Source: Chitinophagaceae bacterium UBA7600
Lineage (GTDB): Bacteria > Bacteroidota > Bacteroidia > Chitinophagales > Chitinophagaceae
Assembly (NCBI GenBank): GCA_002478885.1
Contig: DLKC01000056.1
Location: 15,470 to 79,469 of the forward strand
DNA: 64,000 bases
Direction: 5' to 3'
Shown: positions 28,229 through 37,095 of the stretch, in pieces
Layout of the letters: the number at the start of each line of letters is the position of its first letter
How positions within the stretch are numbered: position 1 is the stretch's first letter
Position numbers and translations under genes: made by a program
Notes under the pieces: model-generated
Told to the model about the DNA's origin: nothing
What the model saw: only the letters and a program-made list of their open reading frames with translations
Database searches by the model: none

Positions 28229-29110
28229 ATGGCGAGCATACTAGACCTCGTTGGAAATACGCCGCTTGTTGAAGTAAAAAATATCAGCGCAAATAAGCAC
28301 GTTGCTGTTTATGCGAAACTTGAGGGAGACAACCCCGGTGGAAGCGTTAAAGACCGCGCAGCATTTGGTATGATCAAAGGAGCGATGGACCGGGGTGAAA
28401 TAAAGAAAGGCATTAAACTGATAGAGGCCACAAGTGGCAATACAGGCATTGCACTCGCCATGATCGCTTCGATGTTTGGTGTAGAAATAGAACTCGTAAT
28501 GCCCGAAGACGCCACCAGGGAAAGAGTTTTAGCCATGAAGGCATTTGGTGCGAAAGTAATTTTAACGCCAAAAGACCGGTCAATGGAAGGCGCTATTGAT
28601 TATGCCAATGAACAGGTTGCAAGTGGTGGCTATTTAATGCTTAACCAATTTGCCAATCCCGATAACTATATGATGCATTACCATACAACCGGCCCTGAGA
28701 TATGGAGAGATACGGATCATAAAGTAACGCATTTTGTTTCAGCGATGGGCACTACTGGTACCATTATGGGCGTATCACGCTACTTAAAAGAACAAGATCC
28801 CAATATTTGTATTGTTGGTTGCCAACCCACCGATGGCTCACATATACCGGGTATTCGTAAATGGCCTGAAGCTTACCTGCCAAAAATTTTTGAAAAAGAA
28901 AGAATCGACCGAATTATTGAAGTGGATGAAGCTGATGCCCGTACCATGTCGAAGCGGCTTGCAAGAGAAGAAGCCATCTTCAGCGGTATGAGCAGTGGTG
29001 GTGCAGCGCATGCAGCCATTAAACTTTCCCGCGAGTTGAGCCATGGCGTAATTGTTTTTATCGTTTGCGACCGCGGCGACAGGTACCTGTCTTCAGACCT
29101 GTTTGATTAA
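28229..29110 (+). CDS. cysM: Cysteine synthase B (O-acetylserine sulfhydrylase, CysM type)
   Basis: 293 residues of a fold-type II PLP enzyme. The PLP lysine is in NPGGSVKDRAA near 38-46; the substrate loop is TSGNTGIALA near 70; the phosphate-binding loop is GTTGTIMG near 172. CQPTDGSHIPGIRKW and the C-terminal CDRGDRYLSSDLF mark the CysM rather than CysK branch. It makes L-cysteine from O-acetylserine and sulfide or thiosulfate. It is a single plus-strand gene convergent with a small membrane-protein gene. No CysE or sulfate genes are nearby. Confidence 0.95.
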   Translation: MASILDLVGNTPLVEVKNISANKHVAVYAKLEGDNPGGSVKDRAAFGMIKGAMDRGEIKKGIKLIEATSGNTGIALAMIASMFGVEIELVMPEDATRERVLAMKAFGAKVILTPKDRSMEGAIDYANEQVASGGYLMLNQFANPDNYMMHYHTTGPEIWRDTDHKVTHFVSAMGTTGTIMGVSRYLKEQDPNICIVGCQPTDGSHIPGIRKWPEAYLPKIFEKERIDRIIEVDEADARTMSKRLAREEAIFSGMSSGGAAHAAIKLSRELSHGVIVFIVCDRGDRYLSSDLFD

Positions 29111-29127
29111 TTTTAAAACGGGCCATT

Positions 29128-29538
29128 TCAAAGAAAAATGCAGATCATCATCGCGATTATGCTGCCAAACATATATATGTAGGCCTTTTTGCTTATATCC
29201 TTCTGGTCAACCTCAGACAATCCTCTGTACCGCTCAATTACTTTGTGGAAGTAAGCCTCGCTTCCCCTGGTATATTTCAACAGCAGATAAAAAGCAATAA
29301 TCAGCAGCAGGCCTATTGCTTCACCAAGTGTTTTTCCACTGGCATAGGTTTCGATGTCATCAAAGCTGGTCCACAACAGGTCGCCCGCCCACGACAGCAA
29401 ATAAACTACTGTCATAACATTCAGGGTAAAGCACACTGAAGAAAGAATGAGCCCATTCTTGCGGGCTTTTTTACCATCGCGACCGGTATTGACCAATTCC
29501 TGGTATTGATTACAATAGAACCAATCTGTAACTATCAT
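29128..29538 (-). CDS. Small membrane protein of unknown function
   Basis: 136 residues from ATG 29538 (MIVTDWFYCNQYQELVNTGR). Three hydrophobic helices are visible: about 30-52 (LILSSVCFTLNVMTVVYLLS), 72-91 (IGLLLIIAFYLLL) and 118-136 (AYIYMFGSIIAMMICIFL at the C-terminus). The segments between are charged. No domain is recognised and no neighbour suggests a job. It converges on cysM. Confidence 0.6.
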   Translation of the reverse strand: MIVTDWFYCNQYQELVNTGRDGKKARKNGLILSSVCFTLNVMTVVYLLSWAGDLLWTSFDDIETYASGKTLGEAIGLLLIIAFYLLLKYTRGSEAYFHKVIERYRGLSEVDQKDISKKAYIYMFGSIIAMMICIFL

Positions 29539-29586
29539 TGCCTGATTTTTTTTATGGGCCAAACTGCATGGCAACTATGATGCCCG

Positions 29587-29720
29587 GTTGCGTCGCACCC
29601 TTGTACCACACAACTACAGTCGGCTAAACGTGTATGCAGCGCCAGGATATTTGAAAAATCGTTTCGTAACTGCTGTTTTTTGCCGAGCCTAGTGCCAACA
29701 GTACAAGAGTGCGACGCAAC
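29587..29720. repeat. Inverted-repeat element, pair 9 (arms 29587-29606 and 29701-29720)
   Basis: The left arm GTTGCGTCGCACCCTTGTAC and the right arm GTACAAGAGTGCGACGCAAC pair at 19 of 20 positions. It lies in the 386-base divergent gap 29539-29924 between the membrane-protein gene and the repeat-rich exported protein gene. Nothing else was recognised there. Confidence 0.9.
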
Positions 29721-29924
29721 TGAAGCTAAATTAGCGAACATAAGCCCGGTTCAAAAATGAAAAATCAAAAGCAACAGCGATCAGTTGCGGATATAAGTAT
29801 ATTCTTTGCAAAGCGCATAATTTAACTTCACATAAAACGTTAAAGAGCAAACTGCTGATTGAATTATACCGGGAATCTTTTATAAAATAAATGTTTAGTT
29901 TGCAACCCAAAGAACTGTTACCGC

Positions 29925-31676
29925 ATGCGTGAGCCAAGTAAGATAGCTTTTTTAATATCAGTTTTCCTTTTTGCAATGCTCGTTGGTTTTGGGCAAAATA
30001 CAAGCTGGCTCCAAAGAAGCTGGAAGGGCAGGGCTTTTATATTAAGCAATGGCCCTAAAGAAAACTACGACCTTGTTTTAACCATCGGGAAAATAAAAGG
30101 CAAAACCTTCGAGGGGAATTTAAAGACAATCAACCCTTCTGATACCGCTATTCAGTTCAACACAAAAGTGGATGGCATTATTTATGAAAAGCACATGACC
30201 ATTAATATTGGCACGTGGAAAGTAAATTGCGGCAACTGCAAACCTCAAAGCCTTTCTTTCTCCATTGAAAATGGAAAATTTTATTTAAAGGGCGAAGCAA
30301 AGGGTTGTTCACAGGAATGTACCTGGATAACGGTTTTTTCGAGGGAACTTGCCGAGTTTGACCTAAAAACACAGGATGATCTTTTTGCTGCGGCTGAGGA
30401 AATCATTGTTGAACCGGGCACCGAAACGGCTGTTGCGGAAGTCAACAATGAGCCGCCGAAAACTATCCCGGAACCCGAGCCCGAAGTCAAAAAAGTACCG
30501 GCGCCTGAAGCTCCAAAAAGAATTGCTATTTTACCGGCCGGGGCAGTTGTTGCCACGCGGCAAAATCTTACAGCTGCTGCACCGATGAAAGCATCTTTGA
30601 ATAAAAAGCCAGGTCTTCACTTAAAAGAAGGCACGTCGGGCATAAGGGTACCAATTGCCGAGGCCGGTCCGCTTGTTGCAATCGATAAAAGCAACAAAAC
30701 AGCCACAGGAACCACGCCAGATTTTAACCAGAACAGTACATTAAGGCTGAGCGATGCTGCACCCGAAAAAAGGATAGCAGCGCCGGAAGCAGCCCCTGTG
30801 ATTACCAGTGACAAGACAGGTCTTACAACGATAGACAATCCATCCGGAAACATCAATAAAAGCAAAGGGCTAACGATCGATGCTGCTGCACCCGAAAAGA
30901 AAATTGCCATTCTACCGGCAGGAGACGTGGTTGTAGACAATAACAAGAATGCAATTGCATCAAACAAACCCCCTTCGCAGCTTAACAAGAATGCCGGCAT
31001 AACCATAGACAATACGGCAACAGAAAAGCGGATAGCCGCGCCTGAAACTGCAGACCTTGTGATAAATAAAAACGGGGAAAAAGTTCCAGGCAATCCTAAA
31101 GGCAACCTTAATAAAGCCCCGGGATTAAATATCGATCAAGGTCTGGCCGAAAAGAAAACCCCTGTACTTGAAGCAGGTGGCATAGTTACAACCGAAAAAA
31201 ACACAGCGACACTTTCCACTGGACAAAGTGTTAACCTTTCAAAGGAGCAACCCGGACTGAGCATGGACAAAAAATCCAACATAAAAATACCTGTGCTGAA
31301 GGACTCGGTGCCGGCGCTTCCGGAAGGATTTTCAGAGAGAAAGAAAACGGTGATCAAAACCATTGGCGTTGATGCCGATTCAATTACCCTAAGACTTTAT
31401 GATAATGGTGTCGTAGATGGCGACATTGTTTCGGTGATATATAATGATAAAGTTGTCGTTGATAAACTGTCTCTCGTTTCAAGAGCGCTGGTAATTAAAC
31501 TAGCAGTAAAAAAAGACGGTGTAAATACACTTGTCTTCCATGCGCATAACCTTGGAGAATTCCCACCCAATACGGCACAACTGGAAGTGCTTTATGGGAC
31601 AAAGAAAGAAGCGTTGACAGTATCCTCGGACCTAAGCGTTAGCAGTGCGATTGACATTGTTTATCAAAAAAAATAG
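29925..31676 (+). CDS. Exported protein with about six ~42-residue repeats between two globular domains
   Basis: 583 residues. The signal peptide ends near residue 24 (FAMLVGFGQ). The N-terminal domain, about 25-155, is beta-rich with a Cys cluster (NCGNCK, GCSQEC). A Pro/Glu linker leads to tandem degenerate units at about 193-458 of the form (E)K-R/K-I-A-A/I-x-x-A-x-x-V, then L-N-K-x-x-G-L-x-I-D. The C-terminal domain, about 474-583, has regular strands (ITLRLYDNGVVDGDIVSVIY). The repeats look like an extended stalk or spacer. The function is unknown; an outer-membrane or periplasm-spanning adhesin-like role is only a guess. Confidence 0.75.
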   Translation: MREPSKIAFLISVFLFAMLVGFGQNTSWLQRSWKGRAFILSNGPKENYDLVLTIGKIKGKTFEGNLKTINPSDTAIQFNTKVDGIIYEKHMTINIGTWKVNCGNCKPQSLSFSIENGKFYLKGEAKGCSQECTWITVFSRELAEFDLKTQDDLFAAAEEIIVEPGTETAVAEVNNEPPKTIPEPEPEVKKVPAPEAPKRIAILPAGAVVATRQNLTAAAPMKASLNKKPGLHLKEGTSGIRVPIAEAGPLVAIDKSNKTATGTTPDFNQNSTLRLSDAAPEKRIAAPEAAPVITSDKTGLTTIDNPSGNINKSKGLTIDAAAPEKKIAILPAGDVVVDNNKNAIASNKPPSQLNKNAGITIDNTATEKRIAAPETADLVINKNGEKVPGNPKGNLNKAPGLNIDQGLAEKKTPVLEAGGIVTTEKNTATLSTGQSVNLSKEQPGLSMDKKSNIKIPVLKDSVPALPEGFSERKKTVIKTIGVDADSITLRLYDNGVVDGDIVSVIYNDKVVVDKLSLVSRALVIKLAVKKDGVNTLVFHAHNLGEFPPNTAQLEVLYGTKKEALTVSSDLSVSSAIDIVYQKK

Positions 31677-31971
31677 AGCTTATTGACGATATATATGCAG
31701 TACGGTAACACTTCACCAACTGGTAAGAGTTTCCTCGATTTGAGTGCTTCCGCCGATTTCCGGCAGAGAACTTTAAGCTATTTTGGAGGCAATTCTCACT
31801 GATTTACCCTATTTTTGCCCAGCTCAAAATACATTATTTTTTTATATAATGGCTGATTATCAATATCTCTTGAACAATAACCAATTCTTCGGCATGAAAA
31901 TTGGTAACTGAGGGTTACGGAAAAAGTGCGGCGTGCGAGAGTTGAAATCGTACTTACAATCAAAAAAATCA
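31677..31971. other. Intergenic region with possible -7 element
   Basis: About 295 bases without a gene. TATTTTTG at 31810-31817 fits the -7 consensus, but the nearest TTG is 24 bases upstream, longer than usual. It could drive the RlpA-like gene with a long leader. No terminator is seen after the gene at 31676. Confidence 0.35.
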
Positions 31972-32487
31972 ATGAAAGCTTTTTATGCAATTTTCTTTTT
32001 AGTCTGCTTTGTGCTCGCCACCGATGCGCAAAGTGACTATTTTGGAAGCACGGCAAAAGAAAGTCTTTTTTTTGTTAGCGACAGTACTATAGGAGCGTTT
32101 GAAGACAGTGTAGCAATAACTGAAAAAGATTCTATTAAGTCTTTACCAGACCTCGACATCGTTTCAAAAGCGAGATTTGGAATGGCTAGTTTTTACAGCA
32201 GAAACCTGGAAGGGACAAAGACAGCCACTGGCGAAACATTTCGTCATGATTACCTTACTGCTGCAAGCAACAATTATAAGTTGAATGCGTGGGTTCGGGT
32301 AACCAACTTAAGCAATGGTAAAGATGTAATTGTCAGGATTAATGACCGTATGCATCCAAGCATGGCTAAGAAAGGCCGTTTAGTGGACCTCACCATTGCA
32401 GCAGCAAAAGAAATTGGCTTAAGCTCTAAAAAGGGTATTACAAAAGTCAAAGTAGAAGAAATTGCTGTAGTTACCGCAGGCAATTAG
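31972..32487 (+). CDS. RlpA-like double-psi beta-barrel protein
   Basis: 171 residues from ATG 31972 (MKAFYAIFFLVCFVLATDAQ), with a signal peptide. The DPBB domain spans about 75-170: GMASFYSRNLEGTKTATGE, the conserved strand VRVTNLSNGKDVIVRIND, and NDRMHPSMAKKGRLVDLT. RlpA proteins bind or cleave peptidoglycan glycan strands. There is no SPOR domain, and the canonical RlpA HRTLPFGT segment is replaced by LTAASNNYKLNAW, so lytic activity cannot be assumed. It ends in a strong terminator. Confidence 0.85.
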   Translation: MKAFYAIFFLVCFVLATDAQSDYFGSTAKESLFFVSDSTIGAFEDSVAITEKDSIKSLPDLDIVSKARFGMASFYSRNLEGTKTATGETFRHDYLTAASNNYKLNAWVRVTNLSNGKDVIVRINDRMHPSMAKKGRLVDLTIAAAKEIGLSSKKGITKVKVEEIAVVTAGN

Positions 32488-32530
32488 GCATTGCAGGCAG
32501 CAGGCATAACGCAAAGAACCCATAAATGAA

Positions 32531-32567
32531 AAGAGGTCGTCTCAAAGTAGGACGACCTCTTTTTTAT
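32531..32567 (+). terminator. Rho-independent terminator of the RlpA-like gene
   Basis: A perfect 11-bp stem (32531-32541 with 32551-32561), 9-base loop, then TTTTTATTAT. Confidence 0.9.
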
Positions 32568-32632
32568 TATAGACCTATCATTGTTGAATAAAATCTACCC
32601 GGAGAACTCGACTACCGCTAGCACCTGGCGTA

Positions 32633-33901
32633 CTATTCGTATCTCAACGCTGTAATGGGATTCAAGCGAGAAGCCTTTATCGCCGGCCAAAGTCCGGCCA
32701 GCAAACCGACGGCAGTACAAATGATAATTCCTGTAATTACCCAGGCCCAAGGAACAACAAAGCCTGTGTGAAGCACCATGGAAAAAAGATTGCCGACCAA
32801 AACACCCAGAACGATGCCGAAAAAGGCACCAAGCAAACTGATGATGGTGGATTCAAACAGAAACTGCTGACGTATGTTTTTCTTTTTGCCACCCAATGCT
32901 TTTATCAGGCCAACTTCCCTGGTTCGCTCATTTACTGCAACGAGCATAATATTCATCAAGCCAATTGCAGCACCGATCAGCGTGATCAACCCGATAGCAC
33001 CTGCAGCTCCCTGTATACTTCCCAGCAGGCTAATGAAAGTCTCGGCGAGCTTATCGCTTTTTTCCAGTACAAAATTCTCATCGTCACCGGGTGTAAGTCT
33101 TCGTATCCCACGGAATACAAGTGTGGCCTCGTTAACAGCGCCCTCGAGTAACTGCACATCGGTTGTCATAACCCCGATGGTATAAGAAGGCGAAGTATTG
33201 CCGAGCCTGCGTACGTTATTATAAGTGGTTATTATAACATTATCAGCACGAAGGAGGGCACTGCTACCTTTGCTTTTCAAAACACCAATAACGCGGTAAG
33301 GTATTCCGCCGATATTTACCATTTTGTCAACAGCTCTTTGTTCGGCGCCACTGCCAAAAAGCGTGGTACAAACATCACTACCGAGCAAACACACATTTCG
33401 GCCGGTTTGAACATCGAGCCGATTAAAATTTCTTCCAGTAGCAACCTTGAACCCATTGACAAAAAGATAATTCTCATCACCACCCCTGATCATTACATTG
33501 GGATTTGTCTTTTTGCTTTTGTAATGAATTTCGTTATTCCCGGGTCCGCTCAAAGCAATACTAACAAAAGCCGGGTATTTAAATGATGCCTTAAACATCT
33601 CCGCTTCACGTAATTGGATAGGTTTGTCAAGGTTCGACTTTTTGAGTTTTTTTCCTTTCTCTGATCTTTCGGTCTGGTTATCATTACCAAATCGAATACG
33701 CTCTTTGTAGGCAATTGTAAAACCGTTGGCGCCCATGGTAGAGAAACTATCCCTAAGGCTGCCGTTCATCGCATCAATGGCAGTTATGATACCGATGAGC
33801 GCCATAATACCGAAAGCAATAATGGCAACAGTAATACCTGTTCGCAATTTATTTGCCCGAACGGTCCGATATGCCAGTGAGAGTGAATCCGAAAGTGTCA
33901 T
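32633..33901 (-). CDS. ABC transporter permease, MacB/FtsX type
   Basis: 422 residues. An N-terminal helix (GITVAIIAFGIMALIGIITA near 22-41) is followed by a large periplasmic MacB_PCD domain (about 45-290, with GTGRNFNRLD-like motif VATGRNFNRLD and RVIGVLKSKGSS). Three C-terminal helices carry the FtsX domain (GLITLIGAAIGLMNIMLVAV; REVGLIKALGGKKKNI; ALRYE at the end). Such permeases work by mechanotransmission with a separate ATPase, exporting peptides or lipoproteins or acting on the envelope. No ATPase gene is adjacent, so the partner must be encoded elsewhere. Confidence 0.9.
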   Translation of the reverse strand: MTLSDSLSLAYRTVRANKLRTGITVAIIAFGIMALIGIITAIDAMNGSLRDSFSTMGANGFTIAYKERIRFGNDNQTERSEKGKKLKKSNLDKPIQLREAEMFKASFKYPAFVSIALSGPGNNEIHYKSKKTNPNVMIRGGDENYLFVNGFKVATGRNFNRLDVQTGRNVCLLGSDVCTTLFGSGAEQRAVDKMVNIGGIPYRVIGVLKSKGSSALLRADNVIITTYNNVRRLGNTSPSYTIGVMTTDVQLLEGAVNEATLVFRGIRRLTPGDDENFVLEKSDKLAETFISLLGSIQGAAGAIGLITLIGAAIGLMNIMLVAVNERTREVGLIKALGGKKKNIRQQFLFESTIISLLGAFFGIVLGVLVGNLFSMVLHTGFVVPWAWVITGIIICTAVGLLAGLWPAIKASRLNPITALRYE

Positions 33902-33945
33902 TGTAATTTTTTTTGTGGTCCCGGCAGTGTCAATAAATGATCTTC

Positions 33946-34070
33946 GTTGCGTCGCACTCTTGTGCTTCTGGCTATCAATCGGTAATCATTTATCACCATT
34001 CTACCTATTATAGGTTACGGCTATCCGAGACTTGCTGAAAATGATATCCGGCAAAAGTGTGCGACACAAC
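33946..34070. repeat. Inverted-repeat element, pair 10 (arms 33946-33965 and 34052-34070)
   Basis: The left arm is GTTGCGTCGCACTCTTGTGC. The right arm CAAAAGTGTGCGACACAAC is intermediate between the two subtypes: it has the type 2 base at one dyad position only. AGGCGATGCT follows it, the outer flank shared with several other arms. It is the only recognisable item in the 309-base gap 33902-34210. Confidence 0.85.
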
Positions 34071-34210
34071 AGGCGATGCTAAAAAGATCTAAAGCCGATA
34101 CAATAAGTAATCAAACAATAAAGTGAACACCACCTATCGAGTTAAAGTTAGCCTGATAATTTAAGTACAACAGAAAAAAAATATAGGAGGACCAGTAATG
34201 TTTTGAATGG

Positions 34211-35605
34211 TTAAAAATATAACCAGTTGAGAATTATACCAGGGTAAACGCCAATAAGGATTATAAGCGCCGCAACCAGCAATAACCCAGCCTTGAATGA
34301 AGGCGTAATAGCTTCAGTTTCTGCATTTCCGTCCTTGAAATACATTGCCTGTATCACCCTGAAATAATAGTAAACACTCACAGCGGCAAACAATACGGCG
34401 ACAATAACCAACCAGAGGTAAGACCCTGTTTTTACCACCGCCGCCAGCATGTAATATTTTGCAAAGAAGCCCGCCGTTAAAGGAATGCCCGCCAACGATA
34501 AAAGAAATACGGTGTTTGTTGCCGCTAATAACGGTTGTTTTTTAGCTAGGCCGTTATATCCTTCAAAAGTGTAGTCTTTCATTTTCACCAGTACTGCAAA
34601 TATGCCAATCGTCGCAAGGCTGTAAGCTGCAGAGTAAAGCAAGATACCCTCTTTGGCAAAATCATTCACACTAAAGAGCGAAAATAGCATAAAGCCAGCC
34701 TGGGCTATGCTCGAATAAGCGAGCATTCGTTTAACACTCTGCTGAAATACAGCGGTAATATTTCCAACAAGTAACGTTGCGATAATGATTATGGCAAAGA
34801 TCATTTTCCAGTCTATGGCAGCACTCGTTGCAGTCATTCTTACCAAGCATAGCTTGATGAACGCAATAAAACCTGCCGCTTTAACAATCGTGGCCATAAA
34901 CGAAGTGAATACGCTAGGTGCACCGTCGTAAACGTCGGGTGTCCAGAAATGAAAGGGTGCTGCCGACACTTTAAAAGCCAGCGAAACGAGCAGTAGAAGC
35001 AGGCCTACTATTTCAAGAAACGAAGCCACGTGATTATACAGGTTGGGAATGCCGGCCCTTGAAACATCGAGCGAAAAAGTTCCCGTACCTCCATAAGAAA
35101 ATACGATGCCCATAAGCATAATTCCCGTGGAGAAAGACCCCATAAGAAAATACTTCAAAGCGGCCTCGTTACTCTTCATGTTTCTTTTATCGCTGCCGGT
35201 GAGTATATACAGCGGGATGGTCATTATTTCTATGCCAAGAAATAGCGTAAGCAAATTGTTATAAAAGGCCAGCATGGATACACCGCACATTACAAAAAAT
35301 ATGAGGGCAAAATATTCTGCTGTATGATTGCCATACCTGCTGATTTCCTTCCCTGTTATCAGAACGTATATTAACGAGGAAAAAATTGCGATACTGTTAA
35401 ACAGGTAACCAAACCTTGTAAATTGTAAAAAACCATGATTATTGAAGTTAAACAGGGAATAGCCATAAGTATCTGCAATATTCGCAACAAATAAAACCAA
35501 CAAACCGAAAGCAGCGATATGCCTGAAATTGCCTTTACGCTTAACCATAAAACTCCCAAGCATCATGATCACAGCCCAAATCGCCGAAAGTATTATTGCA
35601 TTCAT
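34211..35605 (-). CDS. nuoN: NADH-quinone oxidoreductase subunit N
   Basis: 464 residues, about 14 membrane helices, an antiporter-like proton-pumping subunit of Complex I. Motifs: LFLGIEIMTIPLYILTG with the conserved Glu, EAALKYFLMGSFSTGIMLMG, and FHFWTPDVYDGAPSVFTSFM with the Lys/His-lined path. It is the last gene of the nuo operon and is followed by a repeat element; no hairpin terminator is visible. Confidence 0.96.
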   Translation of the reverse strand: MNAIILSAIWAVIMMLGSFMVKRKGNFRHIAAFGLLVLFVANIADTYGYSLFNFNNHGFLQFTRFGYLFNSIAIFSSLIYVLITGKEISRYGNHTAEYFALIFFVMCGVSMLAFYNNLLTLFLGIEIMTIPLYILTGSDKRNMKSNEAALKYFLMGSFSTGIMLMGIVFSYGGTGTFSLDVSRAGIPNLYNHVASFLEIVGLLLLLVSLAFKVSAAPFHFWTPDVYDGAPSVFTSFMATIVKAAGFIAFIKLCLVRMTATSAAIDWKMIFAIIIIATLLVGNITAVFQQSVKRMLAYSSIAQAGFMLFSLFSVNDFAKEGILLYSAAYSLATIGIFAVLVKMKDYTFEGYNGLAKKQPLLAATNTVFLLSLAGIPLTAGFFAKYYMLAAVVKTGSYLWLVIVAVLFAAVSVYYYFRVIQAMYFKDGNAETEAITPSFKAGLLLVAALIILIGVYPGIILNWLYF

Positions 35606-35632
35606 AATTGTATCTGAATGATGATCTAATTT

Positions 35633-37075
35633 TTACAGATGAAATTTACCAAGTACGGTCAACACAGAATCATTCGTAAGCTGAATCATTGGCTGCGGAT
35701 AAACACCTAACACGAGCACTACAATTACGAGCACAACCAGCATTAATTTAGTTCCAGTACTTATATCGATGGCTTTAGCCGTTACACTATTTGTTTTACC
35801 ATAAAATATCCTTTGTATCATATTCAGGGTATAAACGGCTGCAAGTATGATGCTGATTCCGCCAATAGCAGCCATCCATACACTAAAACGGAAAAGTCCG
35901 TTGAACATCATGAATTCCCCAATAAATGCATTGGTTAAAGGCAAGGCGATGTTTGCAAGTGCCAGCACTACAAAAAGAACCGCAAGTACAGGAGCCTTGT
36001 ATGCCAATCCGCCCAACTCACTAAACTTACGAGTACCGAGCTGAGTTTCGATTGCATCTGCCACAATCCACAAACCTATTACGTTAATTCCATGGTTGAA
36101 CATTTGAATCATTACCCCTTGCAAACCGGTTTGCTGATTGGTAAATATCGCCGCGCTCATCAACCCAATGTGTGCGATGGAGGAGTAAGCGATGAGCCTT
36201 TTCATATCATCCTGCCTTATGGCAATCAGCGATGCATACAGCATTCCTATAACAGACAGCACAATAATCAGCTGACTAAAATGAGCTGATGCATTTGGCA
36301 TCACCGGCAGGAGCCATCTTAAAACGGCATACAAACCCATCTTTACCATTACACCACTTAAAATCATCGTTACCGCGGTAGGAGATTGCTCATATGTATC
36401 CGGTTGCCAGGTGTGAAAGGGAAATACCGGCATTTTAATAGCGAATGCAATAAAGAACAATATAAACGCAAAATTCTCTTCAGACGGCGCTAATTTTAGC
36501 TTGTAAAAAGAAGACAAAGCAAAAGAATGATCCGGAGTTTTAAAATACAGGTATAATATACCAACCAACATCAACAAAGAACCAATAAATGTGTAGATGA
36601 AGAATTTAAAGGTTACCTGTATTCGTTTCTCGCCGCCCCATATTGAACATAGAAAATAAGCAGGAATTAATGCAAGTTCCCAGAAGAAATAAAATAGTAA
36701 GCAATCAGATGCAAGGAATACGCCCATTAAACCTGCCTGCATAAGCAACATTAATCCGTAAAAATTGTTGGCACTGGCGTAAGTGTTACGATATACCGCT
36801 CCAAATGCCACTGGGAAAGCAAGGGCATTAAGTAAACAAAGCATCTTACTCATCCCGTCGAGGGTAAGGCTAAAGTTTGCACCCAAAAAAGGTAGCCAAG
36901 CCACATTACAGTTCAGCTGCGCTTTGTCAAACATCCCAGCCAATGAGGCAAACGAAACAATCAGCGTAAGCACGGAAGCAAACAAAGAAAGGCTCTTTGC
37001 ATCCCTGTCACTCCTGGTGAACATCGTGAGCAAACCTGCCGCTAACGGAATTAATAAAAGTAATAATGAAATCAT
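35633..37075 (-). CDS. nuoM: NADH-quinone oxidoreductase subunit M
   Basis: 480 residues, about 14 helices of the Mrp-antiporter-like fold. Motifs: FFWELALIPAYFLCSIWG with the essential Glu, FFIYTFIGSLLMLVGILYL, MPVFPFHTWQPDTYEQSPTA with the pump Lys/His region, and RLIAYSSIAHIGLM. It lies 27 bases upstream of nuoN and 20 bases downstream of nuoL. It forms one of the three proton half-channels in the membrane arm. Confidence 0.97.
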   Translation of the reverse strand: MISLLLLLIPLAAGLLTMFTRSDRDAKSLSLFASVLTLIVSFASLAGMFDKAQLNCNVAWLPFLGANFSLTLDGMSKMLCLLNALAFPVAFGAVYRNTYASANNFYGLMLLMQAGLMGVFLASDCLLFYFFWELALIPAYFLCSIWGGEKRIQVTFKFFIYTFIGSLLMLVGILYLYFKTPDHSFALSSFYKLKLAPSEENFAFILFFIAFAIKMPVFPFHTWQPDTYEQSPTAVTMILSGVMVKMGLYAVLRWLLPVMPNASAHFSQLIIVLSVIGMLYASLIAIRQDDMKRLIAYSSIAHIGLMSAAIFTNQQTGLQGVMIQMFNHGINVIGLWIVADAIETQLGTRKFSELGGLAYKAPVLAVLFVVLALANIALPLTNAFIGEFMMFNGLFRFSVWMAAIGGISIILAAVYTLNMIQRIFYGKTNSVTAKAIDISTGTKLMLVVLVIVVLVLGVYPQPMIQLTNDSVLTVLGKFHL

Positions 37076-37095
37076 ATCCTGTTGTTCCTTTGCTG

